64,000 nt of DNA, from the NCBI GenBank assembly GCA_944320955.1, contig CALUJL010000002.1, positions 62,001-126,000 on the forward strand. Reading direction: 5' to 3'. Shown here one piece after another: positions 42,836-51,511 of this stretch. Positions within the stretch are counted from its first letter, which is position 1; each line of letters begins with the position of its first letter. This DNA comes from an uncultured Bacteroidaceae bacterium (GTDB lineage Bacteria; Bacteroidota; Bacteroidia; Bacteroidales; Bacteroidaceae). The notes below the pieces were generated by a model. That model had not been told where the DNA came from, did no database searches, and worked only from the letters and a program-made list of their open reading frames with translations. The position numbers and the translations under genes were made by a program.

Positions 42836-45013
42836 TCACTCGACGAGCGTCATTTCTTCGATGAGGTTGGGGCACCGGCCGAGTTTCTCGATGAGGAAAA
42901 GGACGTAACGTATGTCGACGCAGATGCAGCGTTGCAGGTCGTTGTCGAATTGGAGGTCGCCGCTGAGTGATTCCCAGTTGCCGTCGAAGGCGGAACCGAT
43001 GAGCTGGCCGTCGGCATTGATGACGGGGGAGCCGGAATTGCCGCCGGTGATGTCGTTGGTCGAGAGGAAGCAGACGGGCATTTCGCCGTTGCGGTCGGCG
43101 TAGCGCCCATAGTCTTTTTGCCGGTAGAGTTGCTTGAGTTCCCGGGGGACGGTAAACTCGGGGTTCCCGGGGTCTTCCTTTTCCATCACTCCGCGCAGGG
43201 TGGTGTAGTATTCGTACTTCACCCCGTCGGCCGGGCTGTAGGGCTTGACGCGGCCGTAGGTAAGGCGGAGGGTGAAGTTGGCATCGGGATATTGCGGGCG
43301 GAAGCGGCTGTTCATCTCCGTCAGGCCGCGCACGTAGGTCTTCTGCAGCAGGGCGAGCGCCTCGTTGTGCCGCTGGTTCTGGCTGCGGAGGCGGGCGGCG
43401 TGCTCCTGTATGCTGCGGGAGAGGAGGAGGCTGAGGTCGCGGTCGAGGGTTTTCTGCCTGGGTTTGCGCAGGAAGGCGTCGAGGTTTTCGCGGCTTGCCA
43501 GGACGGACTCTTCGTAGAGGTCGCGCACGAATGCGTGGATGTCGCCCTTGTATTCCTCGTCGATGGCGGCGTAGAAGGAGGGAAGTTCCCCGCGGTAGTG
43601 CGCGCGGAAGAGGGGGAGCAGCGTGTCGGCCACGCTGCGGTCTACTTCGTGGCTATAGTCTTTGTTGTGGATGAGGTTGAAGATTTCGTTGAGCCTTGCA
43701 GCGGTTTCCTCGGTCTGCGCTGCATCTTTTTCCGAAAAGGCCTGCATGTATTTCTCCAAAGCGGCAGCGGTTTCGGGGGGAAGTACGAACTCCAGTCCGA
43801 AGGCGAAGGTCTCGTTGTAGAGCATCCTGTTGTAGGTCAGGCCGGCTGCCTGCTGCACTTCCCGGTCGATGCGGCCCACGACGGTGCGGTAGTCCTCGCT
43901 GCCGATGCTGTCGGCGTAGCGGGCGAAGCGGGCTTCCTGCTCCTGTTTTTTCTCGATGATGCGGTTTTTCACGATGGCCTCATTCATCCCGATGGAATTC
44001 TTCCAGTAGTTTGACGAGGCGGCGTACTTGTTGGCATACATCAGGCGCAGGCGGTCGCTCTGTGCCATGTACTTCTTCAGCACCGCCTGCCGGGCTTCGC
44101 GCACGAGGATGCGGGGCGTGTTCTCGTTGTCCATGCGGTTGCGCACCTCGGCGGCCGTCAGGTAGCGCGAAGTGCTGCCGGGAAATCCCATGACCATGGC
44201 GTAATCGCCCTCTTCATAGCCCCGGATGGAGACGGGAAGGTGCTTTTTGGCGCGAAGGGGCACGTTTTCCGGGCTGTAGGCCGCGGGTTCTCCGTTTTTG
44301 TCTGCATAGATGCGGAACATGGAGAAGTCGCCCGTATGGCGGGGCCACATCCAGTTGTCCGTCTCGCCGCCGAATTTCCCGATGGCCTGCGGGGGAGCGG
44401 CCACAAGGCGCACGTCGCTGTAGATTTTATAGTAGACAAGGTAGTAGCGGTTGCCCTCGAAATAGGGAAGGACTTCGGGCTGTATGCCCGGCTTGCCGCG
44501 CAAGTCGCTCCGGGCGAGCTGCGCTTTGGCGAGGGAGTCGCAGTATTGGGAAGAAAGTGCCCGGGTTTCGTCGGTCCGCCCCAGGCGTATGTCGCGCGTC
44601 ACGGTGTCGGTCAGGTCCACGATGCGCTCCACGAAAGTGAAAGTCAGGCCGGGAGCGGGGATTTCCTCTTCTTTCCGGTGCGACCAGAAGCCGTCTTGCA
44701 GATAATTCTGCTCCACGGTGCTGAGTTGCTGCAGGTAGGCGAAGCCGCAGTGGTGGTTGGTCAGGATGAGCCCCTCGGGGGAAATGATTTCTCCGGTGCA
44801 TCCGCCGCCGAAGATGCCCACCACGTCTTTCAGCGAGATGCCGTCGGGGCGGTATAAGTCGTCGGCCTCGAGGCGCAGACCGCTTTGCTTCATCAGGTCG
44901 ATGGAGCGTTGTTCTTTGAGGAGTTGCAGGAGCCACATCCCTTCGTCAGCATGTACCAGCGGTGCGACGAGCAGGAAGAGGAGGAGGGTAGGGAAGCATT
45001 TTTTTATCTTCAT
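42836..45013 (-). CDS. S46 family dipeptidyl-peptidase, DPP7 type
   Basis: About 725 residues, normal for S46. Signal peptide MKIKKCFPTLLLFLLVAPLVHA. Chymotrypsin-like catalytic residues: histidine in LILTNHHCGFAYLQ, aspartate in the region about residue 225, and serine in DITGGNSGSPVI. The residue before NWES in GSAFDGNWES is glycine, which in characterised enzymes marks DPP7 (hydrophobic P1) as opposed to arginine in DPP11 (Asp/Glu P1). These periplasmic enzymes release dipeptides for asaccharolytic growth. The helical domain at residues about 410-433 is encoded by repeat-like DNA. A TTG at 45022 is not used; ATG at 45013. Promoter at 45063-45070. Confidence 0.92.
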   Translation of the reverse strand: MKIKKCFPTLLLFLLVAPLVHADEGMWLLQLLKEQRSIDLMKQSGLRLEADDLYRPDGISLKDVVGIFGGGCTGEIISPEGLILTNHHCGFAYLQQLSTVEQNYLQDGFWSHRKEEEIPAPGLTFTFVERIVDLTDTVTRDIRLGRTDETRALSSQYCDSLAKAQLARSDLRGKPGIQPEVLPYFEGNRYYLVYYKIYSDVRLVAAPPQAIGKFGGETDNWMWPRHTGDFSMFRIYADKNGEPAAYSPENVPLRAKKHLPVSIRGYEEGDYAMVMGFPGSTSRYLTAAEVRNRMDNENTPRILVREARQAVLKKYMAQSDRLRLMYANKYAASSNYWKNSIGMNEAIVKNRIIEKKQEQEARFARYADSIGSEDYRTVVGRIDREVQQAAGLTYNRMLYNETFAFGLEFVLPPETAAALEKYMQAFSEKDAAQTEETAARLNEIFNLIHNKDYSHEVDRSVADTLLPLFRAHYRGELPSFYAAIDEEYKGDIHAFVRDLYEESVLASRENLDAFLRKPRQKTLDRDLSLLLSRSIQEHAARLRSQNQRHNEALALLQKTYVRGLTEMNSRFRPQYPDANFTLRLTYGRVKPYSPADGVKYEYYTTLRGVMEKEDPGNPEFTVPRELKQLYRQKDYGRYADRNGEMPVCFLSTNDITGGNSGSPVINADGQLIGSAFDGNWESLSGDLQFDNDLQRCICVDIRYVLFLIEKLGRCPNLIEEMTLVE
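43716..43785. repeat. Repeat-like stretch inside the S46 peptidase gene
   Basis: Three spaced units: CGCTGCATCTTTTTCCG, then AAAAGGCCTGCATG and a T-rich end, then AAAGCGGCAGCGGTTTCGGG. Spacing is 22 to 24 bp, and cores fit the family. It encodes residues about 410-433 in the helical domain. Confidence 0.5.
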
Positions 45014-45062
45014 TGTATACAAATATGATTAGTTGAGCATGTCTTTCTAAAGATTCATTATG

Positions 45063-45070
45063 CAAAGGTA
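45063..45070 (-). promoter_or_regulatory. -7 promoter element of the S46 peptidase
   Basis: Minus-strand TACCTTTG, exact TAnnTTTG, 49 bases before the ATG at 45013. Confidence 0.55.
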
Positions 45071-45191
45071 TAACAATTCTTTCGGTTACTCGAAAGTCCC
45101 GGCGCGTAAGATTAAAGATTGATAATCTTTTTTCAAAAGGGCGTGCTTCCCGCGAAGTTTTTATCATCTTTGGCCACGAAATTGTGGACTT

Positions 45192-46019
45192 ATGAGGAAA
45201 AACTACTATTGGTTGTTCTTGCTCCCGCTGCTGTGCCTCGCCGTCTCGTGCAGCAGGAGTTATCATATCGACGGCGCTTCTTCGGTGTCGGTCATAGACG
45301 GAAAGATGATTTATCTGCGCAGTTTCGAAGACGGGAGCTGGGTGACGAAAGATTCGGCCGAGATAGTCCACGGGGTTTTCTCCATGGAAGGCGAGGCCGA
45401 CTCGGCACAAATCGTCTCGATCTTCATGGACGGCGAGAGTTTCATGCCGATGGTCCTGGAGCCGGGGACGATCAAGATGAAGATTACCCCTGCGGGTTTC
45501 GAAGTCTCGGGCACGGAGCTCAACGACAAGCTCTACGGCTTCATCCGAAGCAAGGGGGAGTTGGACGCGCAGATACTGGAGGCTTCGCGCATTGAGAACC
45601 GCCTGATTCTCGACGGCGCTTCGGCCGAGGAGGCGCAGGCCAAGGCGGAGGAGAAGGCGGGCGAGGTGACGCGCCGCATCCAGCAGCTGACCAAGGAATT
45701 CATTACGGAGAACTACGGCAATATCCTCGGCCCTTCGGTCTTCCTCATGGTGTGCGGCTCCAGTTTCCCCTATCCCTATCTGACGCAGGACCTGGAGGAA
45801 ATCTACGATTCGGCTCCTGCCTTTTTCCGGGAACATGCGGAAGTGAAGGAATATGTGGCCCGGGCCCGGGAAAACATGCATACGATGGAGGAGCAGATGC
45901 GGGCCAATGAGGAGATGTTCCGGCAGCAGGCGCCGGATACCTCGGCCGAAAGCCCGGCGTTGCCCGGGGGCACTCCGGCTGCGACGCTCTCTTCTCCGCA
46001 ACAGGCGGGGCTCCAGTAA
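45192..46019 (+). CDS. DUF4369 domain lipoprotein
   Basis: 275 residues: lipoprotein signal MRKNYYWLFLLPLLCLAVSC, then the DUF4369 β-domain (VIDGKMIYLRSFEDGSWVTKD, GFEVSGTELNDKLYGFIR) and a helical part rich in Glu and Lys (LDGASAEEAQAKAEEKAGEV), ending in a low-complexity tail. In Bacteroidales DUF4369 is frequently joined to a thioredoxin domain; here that domain is missing and the protein ends after the helices. Faces the S46 peptidase gene divergently. A CATCTTTG 30 bases upstream is a one-base variant of the promoter element. Function unknown. Confidence 0.82.
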   Translation: MRKNYYWLFLLPLLCLAVSCSRSYHIDGASSVSVIDGKMIYLRSFEDGSWVTKDSAEIVHGVFSMEGEADSAQIVSIFMDGESFMPMVLEPGTIKMKITPAGFEVSGTELNDKLYGFIRSKGELDAQILEASRIENRLILDGASAEEAQAKAEEKAGEVTRRIQQLTKEFITENYGNILGPSVFLMVCGSSFPYPYLTQDLEEIYDSAPAFFREHAEVKEYVARARENMHTMEEQMRANEEMFRQQAPDTSAESPALPGGTPAATLSSPQQAGLQ

Positions 46020-46065
46020 GGGGTTTCTTGTAGAGGACCTCGGCCGCAGGGGCGGGGCTTTTACG

Positions 46066-46131
46066 AAAAAGCGGCAGGGCTTTTTGGAAAAAGATGCTGG
46101 TGTTTTCCCAAAAAGCCCTGCCGCTTTTTTC
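46066..46131. repeat. 22-bp modular repeat array with perfect outer hairpin
   Basis: Units 1 (46066-46088, core CGGCAGGG) and 3 (46108-46131, core CCCTGCCG) are exact reverse complements over about 21 bases; the middle unit (ATGCTGGTG) is the loop. T tracts of five and six bases follow on both strands. It lies between convergent genes and is very likely a bidirectional terminator. A second GC hairpin (46133-46162) reaches into the GH78 stop. Confidence 0.9.
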
Positions 46132-46161
46132 CCCCGGTCCCGCGCCGGTGCGGGACCGGGG

Positions 46162-49100
46162 CTATGGCTTTGCAACCTCAAACTCGTAGCAACCCGAGGA
46201 TAGCTCCATGATCTGCATCCCGTCTTCGGCAAGGCCCGTGGGCTCGATGCCGCGGCTTTTCCTGAGCGTGCGGCCGCTTTCGGTGATTTGTTCCGAAGAG
46301 CCGGCCGGCAGGTAGAGCGTGGCCGTCGTGTTGGCCGGCACGGTGAAGCGGTAGACTATGCTCTTCTTCCCGATGCGCCAGCTGCTCTCGATGCGCCCGT
46401 AGGGGGAGTCGTAGAATCCTTCGGCATGGGTCATCTCTCCGGCCGGGTCGGTTTCCGGCTTCAGCAGGAAGTGTTTGAATCCCGGTGCGTTCTCGTCGCG
46501 GCGGATGCCCAGCGAGTGGGCGTACATCCACGCCCCGACGGCGCCGAAGGAGTAGTGGTTGAAGGAGTTCATGCGGTTGTTGCCGCCGAATCCGTCGGTG
46601 TGCGTGTAGGAATTGAGCCGCTCCCAGATGGTCGTGGCGCCCTGCTCCACGGAGTAGAGCCAGGAGGGATAGTCGCTCTGCTGCAGGAGGCGGTAGGCCA
46701 AGTCCGTGCGCCCGGCCTCGGAGAGGGCTTGGCTGATCCGGGCCGTGCCTATGAATCCCGTCATCAGCGAGTAGGGCGGGCAGTCTTTGCCCTGGTCGGT
46801 GCGGTTTTCCCGCAGGATGGTATTTACCAGGTTCTGCGCGAGCAGTTCCTTTTCCTTCCCTTCCACGATGCCGAAGGCCAGGGGCAGGACGTAGGACGTC
46901 TGCGTGTCCACCGGTTTCCCCTCCTGTTTCGGGTCGAAGGCCGAGTGGATGGTCTTCCCGGTGCCGGGCTGCAGGTAGGTCCTGCGGAAGAAATCTTTCC
47001 GCTCGCTGCGGAGTTGGCCGAACCGGGCCGCGTCTTCCGCCTTTCCGAGCGCGTCGGCCATGCGCTCCATCAGCTCCAGGTCGTAGATGAGGTAGGACTC
47101 CCAGATGAGCGACTTGTCGTTTCGGCTGTCTTCCAGCCCGAGCCAGTCGCCGAGGTCGCCCCAAGCGCGGCTTTGCACGATGAGTCCGGTAGACGGGTCC
47201 CGCTCTTTTTCCATCACGTAGCGGATGTAGCGCTTCATGGCCTCGTAGTGCTCTTCCAGAAGAGCCGTGTCGCCGTATTGCTGGAAGCACTCCCACGGCA
47301 CGGTGATGCCTGCGCTTCCCCAGAGGAAGCCGCCAAATCCGCCTCCGAGGGGCGCGATGTCGGGAAAGCGGCCGTCCTCGCGCTGCACGTCGCGCATGGC
47401 TTGGAGGTGGCGGCGCAGGAATTGGGCGACGTCGGCCAGGTACGTGGCCGTCCGCCCGAAGACGGAGATGTCGCCGCTCCAGCCCAGCCGTTCGTTGCGC
47501 TGGGGGCAGTCGGTGGGGATGGAGAGGAAATTGGAAAGAGAGGACCACTTGATGTTTTCCCACAGCCTGTTTATCCGGCTGTCGGAGGTGGAGTAGCCCG
47601 CAGTCAGCCCGCCTATGGAGCTGAGCACGAGGCTTCTGACGGATTCCGCAGGGAGCGGCTCGTCGAGTCCCGTGACTTCGATGTAGCGGTAGCCGTGGAA
47701 GGTGAAACGCGGGCTGATGGTCTCCGGGCGTCCGTCGCCGCGGGCTATGTAGATGTCCTGCGCCATGGCTGCGCGGATGTTCTCCAGCATGAGCATCCCC
47801 TTGTCTTTTTCGTATTCGGGCAGGGGCGGGTAGAGGATTTCGGCGTAGCGCAGCTCGATTTTCTGCCCGTTCCTCAGGGTGGAGGGCAGGCTGATGAGGG
47901 GAACTCCGGCCATGTTCTGTCCCATGTCGTAGATGAAGACGCCGGGGCGCGGCTCCGTCACGGAGACGGCCGTAAGGGTATCGACGGCCTGCACCGTGGG
48001 GCCGTACTGTCCGATGAGGCGGAAGTGGGAATAGTCGTCCACTTTCGGCTTATTGGGGCTGCCTTCGCGGCTGATGTTCCCCTCTAACGGGACGAGGGCA
48101 GCCTGTTTCCACGCCGAGGCATCGTAGTCGGGCGTATCCCAGCCCGCGATTTGGGCTTCGCGGCGGGCATCGTAGACTTCGCCCTGGAAGAAACTGCCGT
48201 AGACTACGGGGCCGTCGGGGAAATACTGCCAGGTTTCGGGGGAGGTCGTCAGGACTTGCTGCGAACCGTCGGCATAGGTGATGACCAACTTGCCGAGGAG
48301 CGACTGGCAGTCGCCGAAGAAATTCCAGTTGTCGCCCGTGTAGGTGGCGCCGCCGCTCCACCATCCTTCGGAGAGCTGCACGCCGAGGGCGTTTTTCTGC
48401 CCCGCCTGCAGGGAAGAGGTGACGTCGAAAGCCTGGTAGAGGTGGGTCTTGTTGTACTGTGTAAGGCCGGGGTTGAAATAGTCTTGTCCCACTTTCCGGC
48501 CGTTCAGGCGCACTTCGTAGATGCCGCGCGCCGTGATGTAGAGGCGGGCTTTGGCGATTTCCTTGTCGGCGGCCTCGAAGACGGTGCGCAGCATGGGGGC
48601 GGCACAGCTCTTGAGGGGGGAAACGCGGAAAAGCCCTGCCGTTCCTCCGGATAGCTGCAGCGGGCGGGGGAGCAGGTCGAGCACCGTGTTCATCGGGCTG
48701 CGCAGGTGTGCGAGCCGCACGTCGGAGAAAGTGGCCGTCTGCCCCGGGGCAAGTGCGAATCCCACTTCGCCCACCACCGGGAAGGCTATGAAGTCGCCGC
48801 CCTGCCCGATGGGGTTGAGGTCGGCACGGCCTATTTCTTTTTCTTCCGCTCCTGCGTAGAAGCGCGTGATGCCCAGCTCGGTGCTCAGGCTGAAGGCATG
48901 GAGCCCGTAGCGGTTCTCGCGGTTGAGGACGGAAGCGGGGAGGGGAATCGTCTTGAGCGGCACGTCTCTGCGGTCTTGCGGATGGTATCCGGCGCGAAAG
49001 ACGCGGAGTTCGGCCTGCCCGCCGGTGTCGAGCGGGGCAATGTCCAGCTCGATCCGGACAAAGGAGCTGTCTTTCGGGTTTTCGAGGTGGAAGATATTCC

Positions 49101-49686
49101 GGTTGCGGCTCATCAGCCGCTCGTCATTGGCTCCGTAGATGAGGCTTGCGCGGGTGCTTCGGGAGGCTTCGTCCAGCCGGATGGCGAAATGAAGCCGGAA
49201 AACGGGGAGATACGGCGCGTAGAAATTCTTATCTTCAGGGCTTCCGCCGATCCACTGCGCCCCGCTCCAGCCCCGGTAGGCATCGCTGCCGCCCATCAGC
49301 CCGGTCTCGAACCAGGAAGCGGCGCGGTTCTTCTTGTTTTTCCCGTCCCAGACGGTCAGTTCCCAAGTGTATCGTGTGGCGGGTTGCAGCGCTTGGCCGG
49401 CATAGCGCACGTGGAGCGACACGTCGCTCTTCACTTTTCCCGTATTCCAGACTTCTTCTCCCGCCTCGTTGCTGACGACTATCTGGTAGGCCGTCTGCTT
49501 TTCGCCCCGGCGGGAGGGGTCGGTCTGCATTTCCCAGCTGAAGCGGGGGTGTTCCGCTTCCACCGTCATGGGGTTGGCGGCGTATTCTACCCGCAGGTTC
49601 TGCAACTTTTCTTCCGCGCCGGAAGCCCGGCCGGCAATGCAGGCGAGGATAATAAACAAGGTGGGGAGGAGCTTTCGGTGGTTCAT
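46162..49686 (-). CDS. GH78 family α-L-rhamnosidase
   Basis: 1174 residues with signal peptide ending GRASGA. Order of parts: a fibronectin-like domain (NPMTVEAEHPRFSWEMQ, YRGWSGAQWIGG), β-sandwich modules including a lectin-like one (residues about 160-370), the Bac_rhamnosid_N region (IYEVRLNGRKVGQDYFNPG), and the (α/α)6 catalytic barrel (PTDCPQRNERLGWSGDI, with conserved Asp/Glu, and ETWERL-like TTIWERLNSY) and a β-sandwich end. It removes terminal L-rhamnose from pectin or flavonoid glycans. It follows cdaA after 33 bases, an odd neighbour for a secreted glycosidase. A single repeat-like unit lies at 48621-48652. Confidence 0.92.
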   Translation of the reverse strand: MNHRKLLPTLFIILACIAGRASGAEEKLQNLRVEYAANPMTVEAEHPRFSWEMQTDPSRRGEKQTAYQIVVSNEAGEEVWNTGKVKSDVSLHVRYAGQALQPATRYTWELTVWDGKNKKNRAASWFETGLMGGSDAYRGWSGAQWIGGSPEDKNFYAPYLPVFRLHFAIRLDEASRSTRASLIYGANDERLMSRNRNIFHLENPKDSSFVRIELDIAPLDTGGQAELRVFRAGYHPQDRRDVPLKTIPLPASVLNRENRYGLHAFSLSTELGITRFYAGAEEKEIGRADLNPIGQGGDFIAFPVVGEVGFALAPGQTATFSDVRLAHLRSPMNTVLDLLPRPLQLSGGTAGLFRVSPLKSCAAPMLRTVFEAADKEIAKARLYITARGIYEVRLNGRKVGQDYFNPGLTQYNKTHLYQAFDVTSSLQAGQKNALGVQLSEGWWSGGATYTGDNWNFFGDCQSLLGKLVITYADGSQQVLTTSPETWQYFPDGPVVYGSFFQGEVYDARREAQIAGWDTPDYDASAWKQAALVPLEGNISREGSPNKPKVDDYSHFRLIGQYGPTVQAVDTLTAVSVTEPRPGVFIYDMGQNMAGVPLISLPSTLRNGQKIELRYAEILYPPLPEYEKDKGMLMLENIRAAMAQDIYIARGDGRPETISPRFTFHGYRYIEVTGLDEPLPAESVRSLVLSSIGGLTAGYSTSDSRINRLWENIKWSSLSNFLSIPTDCPQRNERLGWSGDISVFGRTATYLADVAQFLRRHLQAMRDVQREDGRFPDIAPLGGGFGGFLWGSAGITVPWECFQQYGDTALLEEHYEAMKRYIRYVMEKERDPSTGLIVQSRAWGDLGDWLGLEDSRNDKSLIWESYLIYDLELMERMADALGKAEDAARFGQLRSERKDFFRRTYLQPGTGKTIHSAFDPKQEGKPVDTQTSYVLPLAFGIVEGKEKELLAQNLVNTILRENRTDQGKDCPPYSLMTGFIGTARISQALSEAGRTDLAYRLLQQSDYPSWLYSVEQGATTIWERLNSYTHTDGFGGNNRMNSFNHYSFGAVGAWMYAHSLGIRRDENAPGFKHFLLKPETDPAGEMTHAEGFYDSPYGRIESSWRIGKKSIVYRFTVPANTTATLYLPAGSSEQITESGRTLRKSRGIEPTGLAEDGMQIMELSSGCYEFEVAKP
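48621..48652. repeat. Single repeat-like unit inside the GH78 gene
   Basis: A stretch reading GGAAAAGCCCTGCCG followed by TTCCTCCGG fits one unit of the 22-bp family with a few changes in the second half-site. It encodes residues about 345-355 (SGGTAGLFRV) in a variable part before the catalytic barrel. One unit alone could be chance. Confidence 0.35.
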
Positions 49687-49719
49687 ATGGTGCGTAGTTT
49701 TTTTAGGGTATGGGGGCGC

Positions 49720-50490
49720 TCAGGATTTCTCGCCGTAGAGGAGGCTTTCGAGTGCTTCGGCATTCAGCCGCAGGTAGAACTGCCCGCGCAGCGCGGCCGA
49801 GATGTATCCGGTTTCTTCGCTCACGATGACGGCCAGGGCATCGGAGTTTTGGGAAATGCCCAGCGCTGAACGGTGGCGGAGCCCCAGTTCTTTGGGGATA
49901 TTCATGTCGTGGCTGACGGGAAGGATGCAGCCCGCGGCGTAGAGGCGGTCGCCCCGTATGAGAAGGGCGCCGTCGTGCAGCGGACTGTTCTTGAAGAAAA
50001 TGTTTTCGATGAGGCGCTGGCTGATGCGGGCGTCGATGAGTTCGCCCGTTTGGGCTATCTCGTCGAGCTGTTCGTCGCGCTCGATGACGATGAGCGCCCC
50101 GATTTTCTGCCGGCTCATGTTGAGGCAGGCCATGACGATGGGGAGGAATGTGCTGTGGTCCTTCTCGTTGTCTTTTTCTTTGCGGTAGAAGAATGCGAGC
50201 AGGTTGTGTATCCGCTGGTGGGCTCCTACGCTGAAGAGGAATTTCCGGATTTCCTGTTGGAACAATACGATGAGCACGATGGCGCCGACGCTCATCACCT
50301 TGTCGAGGATTCCGCCCAGCAGTCTCATGCCGGCCACTTGGGTCACGATGATCCACAGCACTATGAAGACGAGAATGCCGATGAAGATGTTGAGCGAACC
50401 GGACGACTTCATCAGTTTATACACGTAGTAGATGATGAGCGCTACGGCCAGTATGTCGAGAAAGTCTTTGACTCCGAAGGTGAGAAACAT
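49720..50490 (-). CDS. cdaA: Diadenylate cyclase CdaA
   Basis: 256 residues: three N-terminal membrane segments, then the DisA_N catalytic domain with DGALLIRGDRLYAAGCILPVS and RHRSALGIS, which bind ATP and metal. It makes cyclic di-AMP, a signal for osmotic and cell-wall balance. In many Bacteroidales cdaA lies next to folP, as here (47-base gap), on the same strand, so they are probably one transcript which may continue into GH78. Confidence 0.95.
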   Translation of the reverse strand: MFLTFGVKDFLDILAVALIIYYVYKLMKSSGSLNIFIGILVFIVLWIIVTQVAGMRLLGGILDKVMSVGAIVLIVLFQQEIRKFLFSVGAHQRIHNLLAFFYRKEKDNEKDHSTFLPIVMACLNMSRQKIGALIVIERDEQLDEIAQTGELIDARISQRLIENIFFKNSPLHDGALLIRGDRLYAAGCILPVSHDMNIPKELGLRHRSALGISQNSDALAVIVSEETGYISAALRGQFYLRLNAEALESLLYGEKS

Positions 50491-50537
50491 GGGCTTGGGG
50501 TGAATGAGGTCTGTGGGTTATGGATGGGGACTGCGCT

Positions 50538-51407
50538 TCAGAGCGGGTCCTGGTAGGGGCATTCTTTCATTTTCCGGTAGATGCGGACTGTCTCCACGGC
50601 TTCGCGCACGTCGTGGACTCGCAGGATGGAGGCTCCTTTGGTGAGGGCTATGGCGTGGAGGGCGGTAGTCCCGTTGAGTGCGGCGGCAGGGGGGATGTCC
50701 AGCAGCCTGCATATCATGGATTTCCGGGAGACGCCTACGAGGAGCGGGCGGCGGAGGATGGAGAATTCTTGTAGGCCGTCGAGCAGTTGGTAGTTGTGCT
50801 CCAGTGTCTTGCCGAAGCCGAATCCGGGGTCGACGATGATGTCGCCGACGCCCAATGCCTGGAGGGTCTGGATTTTCTGTGCCAGATGGGCGATTACTTC
50901 CTGCACCACATTATTATAATGCGGGGCTTCCTGCATGGTGCGGGGCGTCCCTTGCATGTGCATGAGGATGTAGGGGACTTTCAGGCGGGCGACGGTGGGA
51001 AACATGCCGGGGTCCAGCTCGCCGGCCGATATGTCGTTGATGATGTCGGCTCCCCACTCTTCCACGCACGCTTGGGCTACGCGGCTGCGGAACGTGTCGA
51101 CGCTCAGGAGGGTGCGGGGGTATTTGTCGCGGATGAGGCGCAGGGCCGGGCGCAGGCGGGCGATTTCTTCTTCCGGGCTGATGTCTTCGGCACCGGGGCG
51201 GGAGGAATAGGCCCCGAGGTCTATGATTTCGGCTCCCTGCGCCACGATTTCGTCGGCCCGCAGCTCGATTTCGGCAAGGGTCTGCTTGCGGCTGGGGGCG
51301 AAAAAGGAGTCGGGCGTCACGTTGAGTATGCCCATTACCAAGGGTTTTTCCTCCGGATTCCACAGGGTGCCCCGCAGGTTGATCAGTTTAGAGAGTGTTT
51401 CGTCCAT
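50538..51407 (-). CDS. folP: Dihydropteroate synthase
   Basis: 289 residues, the (β/α)8 enzyme that joins 6-hydroxymethyl-dihydropterin diphosphate with p-aminobenzoate in folate synthesis. Motifs: GILNVTPDSFFAP, GAYSSRPGAEDISPEEE, SVDTFRSRVAQ, DPGFGFGKTLEHNYQLL and the C-terminal RVHDVREAVE. Length and order are standard. TATTTTTG promoter element at 51443-51450, back to back with that of murF. Confidence 0.95.
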   Translation of the reverse strand: MDETLSKLINLRGTLWNPEEKPLVMGILNVTPDSFFAPSRKQTLAEIELRADEIVAQGAEIIDLGAYSSRPGAEDISPEEEIARLRPALRLIRDKYPRTLLSVDTFRSRVAQACVEEWGADIINDISAGELDPGMFPTVARLKVPYILMHMQGTPRTMQEAPHYNNVVQEVIAHLAQKIQTLQALGVGDIIVDPGFGFGKTLEHNYQLLDGLQEFSILRRPLLVGVSRKSMICRLLDIPPAAALNGTTALHAIALTKGASILRVHDVREAVETVRIYRKMKECPYQDPL

Positions 51408-51442
51408 CTTTTCTGTAGGCTGGCATGATGCTTCCGAAGCTG

Positions 51443-51450
51443 CAAAAATA
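51443..51450 (-). promoter_or_regulatory. -7 promoter element of folP-cdaA
   Basis: Minus-strand TATTTTTG, exact TAnnTTTG, 36 bases before the folP ATG. Confidence 0.55.
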
Positions 51451-51483
51451 GCGAATTTATTCCTTTTCCTTTTGTAAATCCAC

Positions 51484-51491
51484 TATCTTTG
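51484..51491 (+). promoter_or_regulatory. -7 promoter element of murF
   Basis: TATCTTTG, exact TAnnTTTG, 20 bases before the murF ATG. It forms a divergent promoter pair with 51443-51450, 33 bases apart. Confidence 0.55.
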
Positions 51492-51511
51492 CGCGGATTC
51501 TTACTGCAAAT

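Noticed and set aside
44165..44190. Further repeat unit in the S46 gene (AAGTGCTGCCGGGAAA)
   Set aside because: Only half a unit, in a conserved protein segment (GFPGSTSRYL), so chance similarity is the simpler explanation.
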